From positions 62,001 through 126,000 of the forward strand of contig NZ_JAAKEC010000005.1 in NCBI RefSeq assembly GCF_011038975.1: a stretch of 64,000 nt of DNA. Reading direction: 5' to 3'. Below the pieces are notes generated by a model. It saw only the letters and a program-made list of their open reading frames with translations, made no database searches and was not told the DNA's origin. Position numbers and translations under genes: made by a program. The stretch's first letter is position 1. Every line of letters begins with the position of its first letter. Source of the DNA: Adlercreutzia sp. ZJ176. GTDB lineage: Bacteria > Actinomycetota > Coriobacteriia > Coriobacteriales > Eggerthellaceae. Below are positions 1 to 7,971 of this stretch, piece by piece.

Positions 1-795
1 CCGGGCGAGATCGTGCGCGTCAACGCCGACGAGTACGAGACCATCGCGCCCGCGGGCGAGGACATGAAGATCTGCGCGTTTCTGTGGGTGTACTACGGGT
101 ACCCGAACTCGAACTACGAGGGGCGCAACGTGGAAGTCATGCGCTATCACAACGGCGAGATCATGGCGCGCAACGAGGCCACGGCCGGCACCCTGCCCGA
201 CGTGGACTACGTGGCCGGCGTGCCCGACTCGGGCCTGCCGCACGCCATCGGCTACTCCACCGCGAGCAAGAAGACCTTCGCGCGCCCGTTCATCAAGTAC
301 ACGCCGACGTGGTCGCGCTCGTTCATGCCGTCTGACCAGCGCATCCGCGACCGCATCGCGCACATGAAGCAGGTGCCCGTGCCCGAGCTCATCGACGGCA
401 AGAAGCTTCTGTTCGTGGACGACTCCATCGTGCGCGGCACGCAGCTGCGCGAGACAGTGGACTTCCTGTACAGCGCCGGCGCCGCCGAGGTGCACATGCG
501 CAGCGCCTGCCCGCCCATCATGTTCAGCTGCAAGTACCTGAGCTTCTCGCGCGGCAAGTCCGACATGGACCTCATCGCGCGCCGCGTGGTGCAGGAGCTC
601 GAGGGCGACGAGGGGCAGAAGCACCTCGACGAGTACGCCGACAGCTCCACCGAGCGCGGGAAGTGCCTGCTCAAGAGCATCTGCGAGCAGATGGGCTTCG
701 ACTCTCTGGGCTACCAGTCGCTCGAGGGCATGATCGAGGCCATCGGCATCCCCCCGGAGAAGATCTGCACCTACTGCTGGAACGGCAAGGAGTAA
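1..795 (+). CDS. purF: Amidophosphoribosyltransferase, C-terminal part (5' end outside window)
   Basis: This is the phosphoribosyl-transfer half of glutamine PRPP amidotransferase, the committed step of purine synthesis in the cytosol. The reading frame is already open at base 1, so the N-terminal glutamine-amidohydrolase domain and the start lie upstream. The PRPP-binding motif LLFVDDSIVRGTQL lies at about bases 406-447. The preceding VPDSGLPHAIGY and the following EVHMRSACPP are also typical of PurF. The tail ends in ICTYCWNGKE. The next gene is convergent, and the 107-bp gap holds a short inverted repeat (CGACAAG/CTTGTCG) without a T-run. Function is confident. An alternative would be a divergent PurF paralogue. 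Confidence 0.9.
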   Translation, partial: PGEIVRVNADEYETIAPAGEDMKICAFLWVYYGYPNSNYEGRNVEVMRYHNGEIMARNEATAGTLPDVDYVAGVPDSGLPHAIGYSTASKKTFARPFIKYTPTWSRSFMPSDQRIRDRIAHMKQVPVPELIDGKKLLFVDDSIVRGTQLRETVDFLYSAGAAEVHMRSACPPIMFSCKYLSFSRGKSDMDLIARRVVQELEGDEGQKHLDEYADSSTERGKCLLKSICEQMGFDSLGYQSLEGMIEAIGIPPEKICTYCWNGKE

Positions 796-901
796 GAGGC
801 GAAGGCGGAGCGACAAGCCGCCCCGCCAGCTTGTCGGGTGACGGAGCGAGGAGCCGCGCCGCTGCCCCCGCCTCCTCGCACGCCGCCAGCTTGCCGAAGG
901 C

Positions 902-1519
902 TTAGCGGCTCGCGGCGCCCAAGGCGCGCATCACGGCGAGCCGCCCCTCGTCATCAGGCGCGATGCGCGCCACCCCGTCCCAGGCTCGGGCGAAGCGCTC
1001 CTCCGCGAGGTCAACGAGCTCGGGCCTCACCACCACCAGCGCATGCTCGCCGCCCGAAAGCGGCCCGTCTGCCACGGCAGCCACCGCCTCGGCCAAGCCG
1101 CCGCCGCGCAGGAGCTCGAGCGGACCGAGCTCGTCCACCACCAGAAGCCCTCCCCGACCGCGCCGCACGTCAGCGCCTGCGCCCGCGCCCCTCAGATTCG
1201 CGAAGCACGCGTTCACCTGCCGCAGGGCGTCGTCGGAGATCTCCCAGCCGAGGTTCGCCGCAGCGCTCTCGCTCGACGGGCAGAACGCCCCCGCAGCCTG
1301 CGCCAAGTCCCTCCTCAGCGCGAAGGAAAGGCGCCTTCCACTGGGAAGGAGCAGGTTGTCGATGCCCCGCTTCTCAAGCGACCCGTCCGGCCTCTCCTCC
1401 CACACGCCCGGCGCCACCACGCCCCAGCACGTGACGCCCGCCGCACCAAGGTCGCCCAGCAGCCTCTCGAGCCATCGGGTCTTCCCCGCTTGGCGCGGCG
1501 CAGTCAGAAGGAACAGCAT
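902..1519 (-). CDS. THEP1-like P-loop nucleoside triphosphatase
   Basis: A 205-residue protein opens directly with a P-loop, LLTAPRQAGKTRW (about residues 4-16), and has a Walker B strand LLVVDELGPLEL (about 125-136), the pattern of the THEP1/NTPase_1 family of small nucleotide-hydrolysing proteins. The start at 1519 is chosen because GAGAGAGGTG lies 7-10 bp upstream and the P-loop would otherwise be preceded by an unconserved tail. A longer frame to 1576 exists. The physiological substrate of this family is poorly known. The gene stands alone, with a spacer upstream that carries repeated GTCGTTAGA-like sites. Confidence 0.7.
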   Translation of the reverse strand: MLFLLTAPRQAGKTRWLERLLGDLGAAGVTCWGVVAPGVWEERPDGSLEKRGIDNLLLPSGRRLSFALRRDLAQAAGAFCPSSESAAANLGWEISDDALRQVNACFANLRGAGAGADVRRGRGGLLVVDELGPLELLRGGGLAEAVAAVADGPLSGGEHALVVVRPELVDLAEERFARAWDGVARIAPDDEGRLAVMRALGAASR

Positions 1520-1682
1520 GGACCCGACACCTCTCTCTCTGCAGACAAGCAACGGGGGGGCGCCCAGCTCCGCCACCAGCTTCGCTCACATTATTCTCAA
1601 TTGCATATTATAGCGCTTATCCCTCTGAAAGAGCCCTAGACGCGCCGCGGGCAACCTCACGCCAAACTAACGCCACTTTCCC

Positions 1683-1741
1683 GTCATTAGAGCACCAGCA
1701 TCAGCTCTAACGACATTTTAGAGCCGAAAAGTGTCGTTAGA
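1683..1741. repeat. Cluster of GTCRTTAGA-type repeats
   Basis: Three related 9-11 bp sites occur within 60 bp: GTCATTAGAGC (1683-1693), the inverted GCTCTAACGAC (1704-1714) and GTCGTTAGAC (1733-1742). The last two form a perfect 10-bp inverted repeat (1706-1715 and 1732-1741) with a 16-base loop. They lie between hicB and the THEP1-like gene, upstream of the latter, so they could be regulator sites or a weak hairpin terminator for hicAB. No T-run follows. Confidence 0.4.
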
Positions 1742-1789
1742 CGTTTCGCAAAGCAAAAGCCCCGACCCAATGCGAAAAGCAAGCGACCC

Positions 1790-2110
1790 TCAGATACGCG
1801 AGACAAGCAGTTGGTTGATGGAGACATGCTGCTCAGCAGCTTCGATGGCTACGCGCCTGTGTTGCTCGGGGGACATGCGCAGCGCGTATTTCCCTGAGTA
1901 TTTCCTTGAGCCAAGCGGAAGAGGCGGATCTTCCCCGCTTTCCTGCATGTCGGCTAAAACGGCACACACGAGATCAACCATGCCGAAGAAAGCCGCCTCC
2001 TGCGAGCCCTCGACATTCGACAGGCTGGGGAATTCGGCGACCGTTGCGACGTAAGTCCCATCTTCCTCTGACCAAAAAACGCGATAAGTGTAATCTTGCG
2101 CTCTAATCAC
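1790..2110 (-). CDS. hicB: HicB-type antitoxin
   Basis: A 106-residue HicB-family protein. The N-terminal half (YRVFWSEEDGTYVATVAEFP, then AFFGMVDLVCAVLADM) is the partly degraded RNase-H fold that blocks the HicA toxin. The C-terminal segment from about residue 75 (KYALRMSPEQHRRVAIEAA, SINQLLVSRI) is a ribbon-helix-helix DNA-binding domain. The start is GTG at 2110 and overlaps the end of hicA by 8 bp, the usual toxin-first HicAB order with translational coupling. It probably represses the operon through the palindrome at 2371-2398. Confidence 0.88.
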   Translation of the reverse strand: MIRAQDYTYRVFWSEEDGTYVATVAEFPSLSNVEGSQEAAFFGMVDLVCAVLADMQESGEDPPLPLGSRKYSGKYALRMSPEQHRRVAIEAAEQHVSINQLLVSRI

Positions 2111-2351
2111 GTTGCGCCTCCATTCTCTCTATTGCAGAAAGAACTTGTTTCACCTGATAAGGAGCCACATAGCCGCTTTTGTTCTGAATGTTCACACGAG
2201 GATCGCCTCTCCACGGAGTCCGAAACACGTAGTGGGACCCGTGGACTCTCGGCTTTCCGAAGTAATGCTCGCAAACTCTCTTGACATCAAGAAAGCGAGC
2301 CGCCTTTGGATTGGCGCGAAACGACTCAAGAAGCTCCTCGACACTAGACAT
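2103..2351 (-). CDS. hicA: HicA-type mRNA interferase toxin
   Basis: An 82-residue HicA-family toxin with a double-stranded-RNA-binding-like fold. The catalytic histidine lies in the family motif, here GSHYVFRTPWRG, and the C-terminal stretch PYQVKQVLSAIERM is also conserved. Such proteins cleave mRNA when HicB is lost. The ATG at 2351 is preferred because GGAG sits 6 bp upstream. A TTG at 2363 in the same frame has its SD too close. The gene is first in the operon, directly downstream of a perfect 12-bp inverted repeat. Confidence 0.85.
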   Translation of the reverse strand: MSSVEELLESFRANPKAARFLDVKRVCEHYFGKPRVHGSHYVFRTPWRGDPRVNIQNKSGYVAPYQVKQVLSAIERMEAQRD

Positions 2352-2370
2352 CTTCGTCTCCAAGTCCTTC

Positions 2371-2398
2371 TTAATAATATCATATCTGATATTATTAA
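2371..2398. promoter_or_regulatory. Palindromic operator of hicAB
   Basis: A perfect inverted repeat TTAATAATATCA / TGATATTATTAA with a 4-base centre (TATC) lies 20 bp upstream of hicA. Its position and AT-rich core fit autoregulation by the ribbon-helix-helix domain of HicB. Inference from position; no binding data. Confidence 0.65.
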
Positions 2399-2592
2399 TG
2401 ACACCTATCAGGTCGAAGTGCAGTATTGCCCTTTAGCAGATGAGACATCGTTTTCAAGTAAGTCCAGACTAAACCCAACGCGACCCCAATGCAAACCAAG
2501 CACAGGGCAAGCGCAAGACTCTTCGCACATGTAAAGACAGCAGGATAATAAATATCGCTTTCGGGACGAGCCGGGCGCGTGCCCTCCGCCAC
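2395..2592 (-). CDS. Possible small single-span membrane protein
   Basis: A 65-codon frame with a GTG start begins 6 bp after the glycosidase stop. It contains one hydrophobic stretch, about residues 24-46 (SLALALCLVCIGVALGLVW), followed by a basic tail. No clear ribosome-binding site is visible and the 3' end runs into the hicA operator region, so it may be spurious. I do not recognise a family. Confidence 0.25.
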   Translation of the reverse strand: MAEGTRPARPESDIYYPAVFTCAKSLALALCLVCIGVALGLVWTYLKTMSHLLKGNTALRPDRCH

Positions 2593-2597
2593 CGCGC

Positions 2598-3854
2598 CTA
2601 ACCGGCGAAATACTCTGGCATCGCGGCGGCCTTCGCCTTCAGGATGCGGCGAACCGACTGGTCGATGCGCTGCTCGGTCAGCCGCCCGCTCGCCACGGCG
2701 GCCAGAACGCCCTGGTAGGCGCCCTCGAAGTCAGCCGGCATCAAGGGGATGTCGCACCCCGCCTCGAGCGCGCGCACCGCGCATTCCGCCGAGTCGTACA
2801 GATCTGCGGCGGCGCTCATGGCCAGCGAGTCAGTGGTCACGACGCCGTCGTACCCCAGCTCGTCGCGCAAGATGCCCTGCACGATGTCGCGCGAGATGGA
2901 CGCCGGCGTGTCGTCCCCCGTGATGCTCGGCATCGACAGATGCCCCACCATGACAAGCGGCACGCCCGCCTCCATGGCCGCCCTGAAGGGGACGAGCTCC
3001 ACGTCCTCGATCTCCGCGCGCGTCTTGTACGAGTAGATGCTCTGGTCGTGGCTGTCGCCCACCGCCGCCCCGATGCCGGGGAAGTGCTTGGCGCAGCACA
3101 TGATGCCGCCGTCCGAGAAGCCCTCCACCTGGGCAGACGCCATGCTCGCGACCAGCTCGGGCGTGCTGCCGAACGAGCGGAGCGCCATGGTGTCGCTTGC
3201 GGGGTTGTTGGCGATGTCGCACACGGGTGCGAAGTCCACGTTGAATCCCAGCGGCGTCAGATAGCGCGCGATCTCCTGCGCGACCGCATACGCCTGGTTC
3301 GCGTCGCCCGTCGCGCCCACCGCGCACATGTCGCCGACGTTGGCGATGCCGAACCCCGCGTTTCCGCCGATGCGGCTGACCGTCCCGCCCTCCTCGTCGA
3401 CACCCAGAAACGGCGGGATGCCGCCGGCCTCCACCGCGTAGGCGAACGTGCTCGAGAGCATCTCGGTGGTCTGGGCGGTGTCCAGCAGGTTCTGCGCGAA
3501 GTAGACGAGGCCGCCCACCGGCCTTCTCATCAGGGCAGACCTCGTGGCCTCCCCCGCCTGCGTGACAACTTCCACGCCCGTGAGCGACTCGGGCCGAACG
3601 ACGAACAGCTGCGCGACCTTCTCCTCGAGCGTCATGCTCGCCAACCGCGCATCCACCGACAGTGCGGACGGGCCAGGATCGGAGCCAGACCCAGGGCTTT
3701 CGGGAACATCCGAGGGGTCGGGCAGGCCGTCTTCGTGCGAGGAGGGCTTCTCCTCCTTCGAGCAGCCTGCGAGCAGCGCGGCCGAAGCGGAGCCGCACAA
3801 GACGAGAAACACCCGGCGCGACATGGCGCCACGAAGATCGAGCATCGAAGCCAT
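2598..3854 (-). CDS. Lipoprotein glycoside hydrolase family 3 (beta-N-acetylhexosaminidase type)
   Basis: A 418-residue exported enzyme. A basic stretch, a hydrophobic segment and the lipobox LLAGC (about residues 27-31) mark a lipoprotein signal. A Ser/Pro-rich linker follows, then a single family-3 TIM-barrel domain. The NagZ-type loop KHFPGIG...DSH (about residue 255) supplies the catalytic Asp/His pair, and the nucleophile Asp lies in VVTTDSLAM (about 341). These enzymes release GlcNAc from muropeptides or other glycans at the cell surface. GAAGGGAG 6 bp before the ATG at 3854 fixes the start. It is divergent from the aldo/keto reductase. The exact substrate is not readable from sequence. 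Confidence 0.88.
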   Translation of the reverse strand: MASMLDLRGAMSRRVFLVLCGSASAALLAGCSKEEKPSSHEDGLPDPSDVPESPGSGSDPGPSALSVDARLASMTLEEKVAQLFVVRPESLTGVEVVTQAGEATRSALMRRPVGGLVYFAQNLLDTAQTTEMLSSTFAYAVEAGGIPPFLGVDEEGGTVSRIGGNAGFGIANVGDMCAVGATGDANQAYAVAQEIARYLTPLGFNVDFAPVCDIANNPASDTMALRSFGSTPELVASMASAQVEGFSDGGIMCCAKHFPGIGAAVGDSHDQSIYSYKTRAEIEDVELVPFRAAMEAGVPLVMVGHLSMPSITGDDTPASISRDIVQGILRDELGYDGVVTTDSLAMSAAADLYDSAECAVRALEAGCDIPLMPADFEGAYQGVLAAVASGRLTEQRIDQSVRRILKAKAAAMPEYFAG

Positions 3855-4027
3855 GAGGGCTCCCTTCTCTCAGCGAAGCGCAGCCTGCGAACGCGTTCCC
3901 CGTACTATAGCATCGTTGCGGCCCGATTCGCCTCTCCGCGCAGGAACTACCCGCCATACGCTAAACTTTCAACATCGGCACATGCGCCGGAAAACGCATA
4001 CGCCAAAAGCTGGACCAGGAGGAAAGG

Positions 4028-5197
4028 ATGCAAGGCATGACGTTCGACGTGAGCAAGATAAGCCCGCTGGGGTTCGGGTGCATGCGCTTTGAGGGGCGCG
4101 AGACGAACACCGTCGACATCGACTACACCGCGAAGATGATCGACCGCTACCTGGAGGCAGGCGGCAACTACTTCGACACCGCCTGGGCCTATCCCAACAG
4201 CGAGGTCACGCTGCGCGAGGCGCTCGTGAAGCGGCATCCGCGCGACTCGTTCTTCCTCACGTCGAAGTGCGTCACGTGGACCCACTGCACCTGCGAGGAG
4301 GACCTCGAGCGCCAGCTCCAGGAGACACTTGAGAACTTGGGCGTGGAGTACCTCGACATGTACCTCATGCACAACCTCGGCGGCAAGCGCACCGCGACGT
4401 TCGAGCAGTTCAACGCATGGGAGTTCGTGAAGCGCGCGAAGGAGCGCGGGCTTGCGCGCCACATCGGCTTCTCGGCGCACTGCACGCCCGAGGAGCTCGA
4501 GCAGCTCATCGCCGACTATCCCGAAGCCGAGATGGTCCAGCTGCAGGTGAACTACAACGACTGGGACAGCCCGTCGTTCCGCGAGCGCGAATGCGTGGAG
4601 GTGGCACGCCGACACGGCAAGCCCGTCGTGGCCATGGAGCCGGTCAAGGGCGGCCTTCTGGCGAACCCGCCGCGCGCGGTGCGCGAGATCCTCGACGCCG
4701 AGATGCCGAACGACTCCTACGCCACCGCCGCGCTGCGCTTCGCCGCCAGCGCCGAAGGGGTGTTCTGCGCGCTCTCGGGCATGAGCACGCTCGAGCAGGT
4801 GGAGGACAACTGCCACGCGTTCGAGAGCTTCCAGCCGCTGACCGCGGCCGAGCACGCGACCATCAAACGCGCGCAGGAGGCGATGCACTCGAGCAGCATC
4901 GTGCCCTGCACCGGCTGCGACTACTGCGCGAAGGTGTGCCCCGCGGGCATCGGCATCTCCGGCTCGCTCACGGTGCTCAACCACTTCATCAACTACGGCG
5001 ACCCCGCCGAGGCGCACTACCAGCTCGGCTTCGTCGTGCGGTTCAACGGCGGCAAGAAGCTGCCCAGCGAGTGTCTCCGCTGCGGCGCCTGCGAGGAAGC
5101 CTGCCCCCAGGGCATCAGCATCCTCGAGTGCTTCGACCGCATCAAGCAGGAGATCACGTCCCACGCCCCCGCTGCGAAGGTGCTGATGAAGCCGTAA
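4028..5197 (+). CDS. Aldo/keto reductase with C-terminal ferredoxin domain
   Basis: A 389-residue fusion. Residues 1-280 are an aldo/keto reductase barrel with the catalytic tetrad visible: Asp about 50 and Tyr about 55 in FDTAWAYP, Lys about 72 in LTSKCV, His about 115 in LMHNLGG. Residues from about 290 carry two 4Fe-4S motifs, CTGCDYCAKVCP and CLRCGACEEACP. This iron-sulfur subfamily is common in strict anaerobes and probably couples carbonyl reduction to low-potential electron carriers; substrates are unknown. AGGAGG just before the ATG supports the start. The gene is monocistronic, with a hairpin (GCTTGCGC 5225-5232 / GCGCAAGC 5247-5254) after the stop. Confidence 0.9.
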   Translation: MQGMTFDVSKISPLGFGCMRFEGRETNTVDIDYTAKMIDRYLEAGGNYFDTAWAYPNSEVTLREALVKRHPRDSFFLTSKCVTWTHCTCEEDLERQLQETLENLGVEYLDMYLMHNLGGKRTATFEQFNAWEFVKRAKERGLARHIGFSAHCTPEELEQLIADYPEAEMVQLQVNYNDWDSPSFRERECVEVARRHGKPVVAMEPVKGGLLANPPRAVREILDAEMPNDSYATAALRFAASAEGVFCALSGMSTLEQVEDNCHAFESFQPLTAAEHATIKRAQEAMHSSSIVPCTGCDYCAKVCPAGIGISGSLTVLNHFINYGDPAEAHYQLGFVVRFNGGKKLPSECLRCGACEEACPQGISILECFDRIKQEITSHAPAAKVLMKP

Positions 5198-5335
5198 GGA
5201 ACTTGGAGCTGACGTGGGGCTTGAGCTTGCGCTCGTCAACACGCGGGCGCAAGCCCTGCGTCGGCGCAAGGCCCACGCTCCACGCACGCAAGACGGCATC
5301 GCTCACTCGATGCGCCATCACTCAATCAACTTTCC

Positions 5336-5370
5336 TTTTTCACTCAACTTGATCACTTAACTTTGAGTGA
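5336..5370. repeat. Direct repeat copy A flanking the AlbA_2 gene
   Basis: Thirty-five bases match 7037-7071 with a single mismatch, and weaker similarity continues for about 20 bp. Copy A covers the stop codon and last codons of the AlbA_2 gene. It contains TCACTCAA-type half sites in both orientations, and another TCACTCAA lies at 5318-5325. Confidence 0.75.
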
Positions 5371-6920
5371 CCGGTGGCGAAAGGCTGGGAAGCCAAGAGG
5401 TACTTCCTGTTCTTGCTCGTCGGGGAAGCAGTGGCTAACACCGCGCCCTCCTCAACAAGCACCTTGACGTAGCTCCTCGTGTTTTCGGGCTGTCTGCCAA
5501 GTGCTTCGGCGATCTCGCGAATTCCTTGGGGCTTGTCTGGATCGAGAACGGCAAGGATGCGCTGACGCCACTCCTCGCGAGACCATCGGGGCTGCCGGGC
5601 CTGCTCGTGCGAGACAACGTAATAGGCAACTTCGCTAGACCGCCACTCGCCTTCGGCAACTCCAACACCGCCCCTTGCAAGGATGACTTTGAAGCTGTCG
5701 AAACCTGCAATGAACTGGGGCTCCGCAAGTGCGCGAGACGCCATGGCGCTCTTCATGAGGGGAACGCCGCTCCCGTTCCCCTCGGCAGACACGCCGCTGC
5801 CACCCGGGAGGGGCATCAACGACATGAGCTTCATGAGAGCAGCGTTGCGGCAGGCGGAAATGCCGTCACTGATGTTCTCCAGGGTCTTTCCGCCCCAAAG
5901 GCCACCCGGGTTGGTTATCTCAACCCTGTCGGGGTAAATGTCAACCGAAACCGCCTGCCCTATGAAGTACTCCCCGTACTCGCGGTGAACAACTGCGTTC
6001 ACAAGCGCCTCTCGCAGCACCTCCTCGGGTATCTCGAGCTCGTCAACGCGCCCCACGCCCCGCACGACCGAGTGCGTCCTGAGGTTCTTCGCGATGGCCC
6101 TAAAGGCATCTTCTATCGCCTCCCCAACAGGACCTTCGCATATCACGCGGTCAAGGAAGCGCGCCGGTGCAGCCGGATCAGACTTCTGCGCCCCCGGATG
6201 GGCAGCAACGTCCACAACGAGCTTTGGGAAGAACTGCTGGGGATAGCTCCCGCACGCGAGAAGGCCGGCGAGGCACACATCGCCTTTTTCATTGGTGATG
6301 CCAAGGCGCGTCATCTTGGCATCTCTCGTCTTCGCACCGCGCAGCGCCCGCGAGTCCTTTTCGTGGTCGAGCAGGCTGTTGACGAGCTTTGACGACAAAT
6401 CACCTTCGGTTGCCGCCTCAACTGGCTGCCTGTCAGCACGCGAGGGCTTGAGGAAGTTCGCGAGGGAGTAGATCTCCGTCGGCGAAAGCCTGATGTCCTT
6501 GTCATCCACGCGCTTGTAGCTTCCGCCCACGAGGCCTCTTCCGACTATATAGCAGGGCTTCTTGTCCGCTTCAAGCTCCTCGATCTCAACCGCAAGCACA
6601 GGAGATCCCTCGAACGCAAATCTATGGAGGTGGTAGGCAGGAGGCTGAGCCACGCGAGCGCCATCTGGATCGCCATCGCCCATGCCAGTAACGAACTGGT
6701 CGAGAACCTTGTCTATGGCAAAGCCCTTTGCAGGCCCGAAACCGCTGCTCTCGTCGAGACCGAGGAGGATGAGGCCCCCAGCGGTGTTTGCGAAAGCGCT
6801 CACGGACTCCCATATATCCCGGGAGAGTTGCTGAGCGCTCGCCTTCACCTCGATGAACTCATCATCAGAGTGCTGGGCACGGAGCCTCTCGACTATGGGA
6901 TTCAGATCCTGTTCCTGCAT
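5340..6920 (-). CDS. AlbA_2/HATPase_c_4 putative transcriptional regulator
   Basis: A 526-residue protein of the COG2865 type. The N-terminal Schlafen AlbA_2 domain (about residues 10-130) shows FIEVKAS and NTAGGLILLGLDE. A central GHKL ATPase-like domain (about 260-400) shows LREALVNAVVHREY and VEITNPGGLW. A C-terminal winged helix follows (REEWRQRILAVL, IREIAEALGR). These are thought to be ATP-linked DNA-binding regulators, often near defence genes. ATG 6920 has GAGGTG 5 bp upstream; an in-frame TTG at 6983 is less likely. Upstream lies a 14-bp inverted repeat of TCACTCAA half sites, a candidate autoregulatory operator. Its last residues (HSKLSDQVE) recur upstream in repeat copy B. Confidence 0.8.
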   Translation of the reverse strand: MQEQDLNPIVERLRAQHSDDEFIEVKASAQQLSRDIWESVSAFANTAGGLILLGLDESSGFGPAKGFAIDKVLDQFVTGMGDGDPDGARVAQPPAYHLHRFAFEGSPVLAVEIEELEADKKPCYIVGRGLVGGSYKRVDDKDIRLSPTEIYSLANFLKPSRADRQPVEAATEGDLSSKLVNSLLDHEKDSRALRGAKTRDAKMTRLGITNEKGDVCLAGLLACGSYPQQFFPKLVVDVAAHPGAQKSDPAAPARFLDRVICEGPVGEAIEDAFRAIAKNLRTHSVVRGVGRVDELEIPEEVLREALVNAVVHREYGEYFIGQAVSVDIYPDRVEITNPGGLWGGKTLENISDGISACRNAALMKLMSLMPLPGGSGVSAEGNGSGVPLMKSAMASRALAEPQFIAGFDSFKVILARGGVGVAEGEWRSSEVAYYVVSHEQARQPRWSREEWRQRILAVLDPDKPQGIREIAEALGRQPENTRSYVKVLVEEGAVLATASPTSKNRKYLLASQPFATGHSKLSDQVE

Positions 6921-6993
6921 CAAGCACCTCGCTTCAACATCGGCGGCAGCGGTAACGGCGAAGGTCCGCAAAGTCTCACTCAATGATACCCGT

Positions 6994-7027
6994 TATCACT
7001 CAATTTATCCTTGTAAATTGAGTGATA
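6994..7027. promoter_or_regulatory. Inverted-repeat operator upstream of AlbA_2 gene
   Basis: Perfect 14-bp arms TATCACTCAATTTA (6994-7007) and TAAATTGAGTGATA (7014-7027) are separated by 6 bp. Further TCACTCAA half sites lie at 6977-6984, 7041-7048 and 7055-7062, and TTGAGTGA at 7064-7071. The cluster sits 75-150 bp upstream of the AlbA_2 start, as expected for an autoregulated promoter. Confidence 0.6.
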
Positions 7028-7041
7028 GTCTCGTGGTTTTT

Positions 7042-7097
7042 CACTCAACTTGATCACTCAACTTTGAGTGATGGGCGGCGAAGGATGGGGATCTCAT
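7042..7097 (-). pseudogene. Remnant 3' end of a second AlbA_2-type gene (repeat copy B)
   Basis: Copy B of the direct repeat (7037-7071) reads on the minus strand as a tail ending HHSKLSDQVE and stop, against GHSKLSDQVE and stop in the intact gene. An ATG at 7097 overlaps the nnrE stop as ATGA, giving an 18-residue frame. It is most simply the leftover end of a duplicated or replaced gene copy, or one end of a small integrated cassette. Confidence 0.5.
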
Positions 7098-7813
7098 ACG
7101 TCGCATCCGAGCGGGGCCAAGAAGAGCCTGCCTGTCTGGGCCTTCCCGTTTGCCATGAGCAAGCCTGGCTTTGCAGCGAGCATGGTCACCGTGACATCGG
7201 CCTGTACGCAACTGTCCGCCTGCTCCCCTGTCTGCGCATCCAACCCGCTGGGCACATCGACCGCGACCATCCGCATGCCCGTGTCGCGGCGGGCGCGGTT
7301 GGCAGTGTTGATCCAGGTTGCATAGGGTTCACGCACCGCGCGATGGGCGAATCCCGTGCCGAGGATGGCGTCGACGGCGATGTCTGCCCGGGAAAGAAGC
7401 GCATCGAGCTGCGCGGTGTCAGGGTTGACGATAATCGCGAATCCCGGCACGTCGGCATCGGCGTCGGCGCATGCGTCATGCGCAGCCGTGCCCGCCGGCT
7501 CGGCCCGTACCTGGTCAGCAGGCGTCTTCGTCACCAGCGTGACATTCACGCCGCGGTTCGCCAGAAGCGAAGCGGCCACCCAGCCGTCCCCGCCGTTATT
7601 GCCGCTGCCTGCCAACACCACAACCGACGAAGGTTCCGAAGCGGCCTCAACGGCATCCGTTTCAGCGCATACGACCTCGACAACCGCTGCGCCCGCGCGC
7701 TTCATGAGCTCGTAAAGTGACGTCCCCTCGGCGGCGATGCGCTGCTCAAGCGCCACCACTTGGCCAACATCAAGAACCGGCAGCTCCGCCGCGTCATCCC
7801 AAGGTATCACCAT
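7094..7813 (-). CDS. nnrE: NAD(P)H-hydrate epimerase
   Basis: A 239-residue YjeF_N-domain protein that interconverts the R and S epimers of hydrated NAD(P)H so that the dehydratase can repair them. Family signatures are AGSGNNGGDGWVAA (about residue 69), AVDAILGTGF and VDVPSGLDAQTG. Bacterial Nnr is usually a fusion with the ADP/ATP-dependent dehydratase (about 500 residues). Here only the epimerase half exists, and the frame stops at the edge of the AlbA_2 repeat, so the dehydratase half is either encoded elsewhere or was lost at this junction. AAGGGAG 8 bp before the ATG supports the start. Confidence 0.85.
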   Translation of the reverse strand: MVIPWDDAAELPVLDVGQVVALEQRIAAEGTSLYELMKRAGAAVVEVVCAETDAVEAASEPSSVVVLAGSGNNGGDGWVAASLLANRGVNVTLVTKTPADQVRAEPAGTAAHDACADADADVPGFAIIVNPDTAQLDALLSRADIAVDAILGTGFAHRAVREPYATWINTANRARRDTGMRMVAVDVPSGLDAQTGEQADSCVQADVTVTMLAAKPGLLMANGKAQTGRLFLAPLGCDV

Positions 7814-7898
7814 GCCGAAACTCCCTTTATCTCCAATTTACCCCAATCTGAACACCACCGATTCCCGCAAAAGACATATAGAAGCTCGTTTCATCATT

Positions 7899-7934
7899 AA
7901 CCCAGCTCAAAACCCTCCCTTGTCATGCTGGGTT
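7899..7934 (-). terminator. Weak hairpin after the DISARM operon
   Basis: Inverted repeat AACCCAGC (7899-7906) / GCTGGGTT (7927-7934) lies 38 bp past the last gene of the drm operon. No strong T-run follows, so it is a weak or Rho-assisted terminator at best. Confidence 0.35.
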
Positions 7935-7971
7935 GCAGTTGTTGCCAAATGCACTCGCGTAATAGTCTTGC

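Noticed and set aside
1554-1560. G7 run as a phase-variation tract
   Set aside because: It lies upstream of the chosen start of the THEP1-like gene, not in a supported reading frame, and is short.
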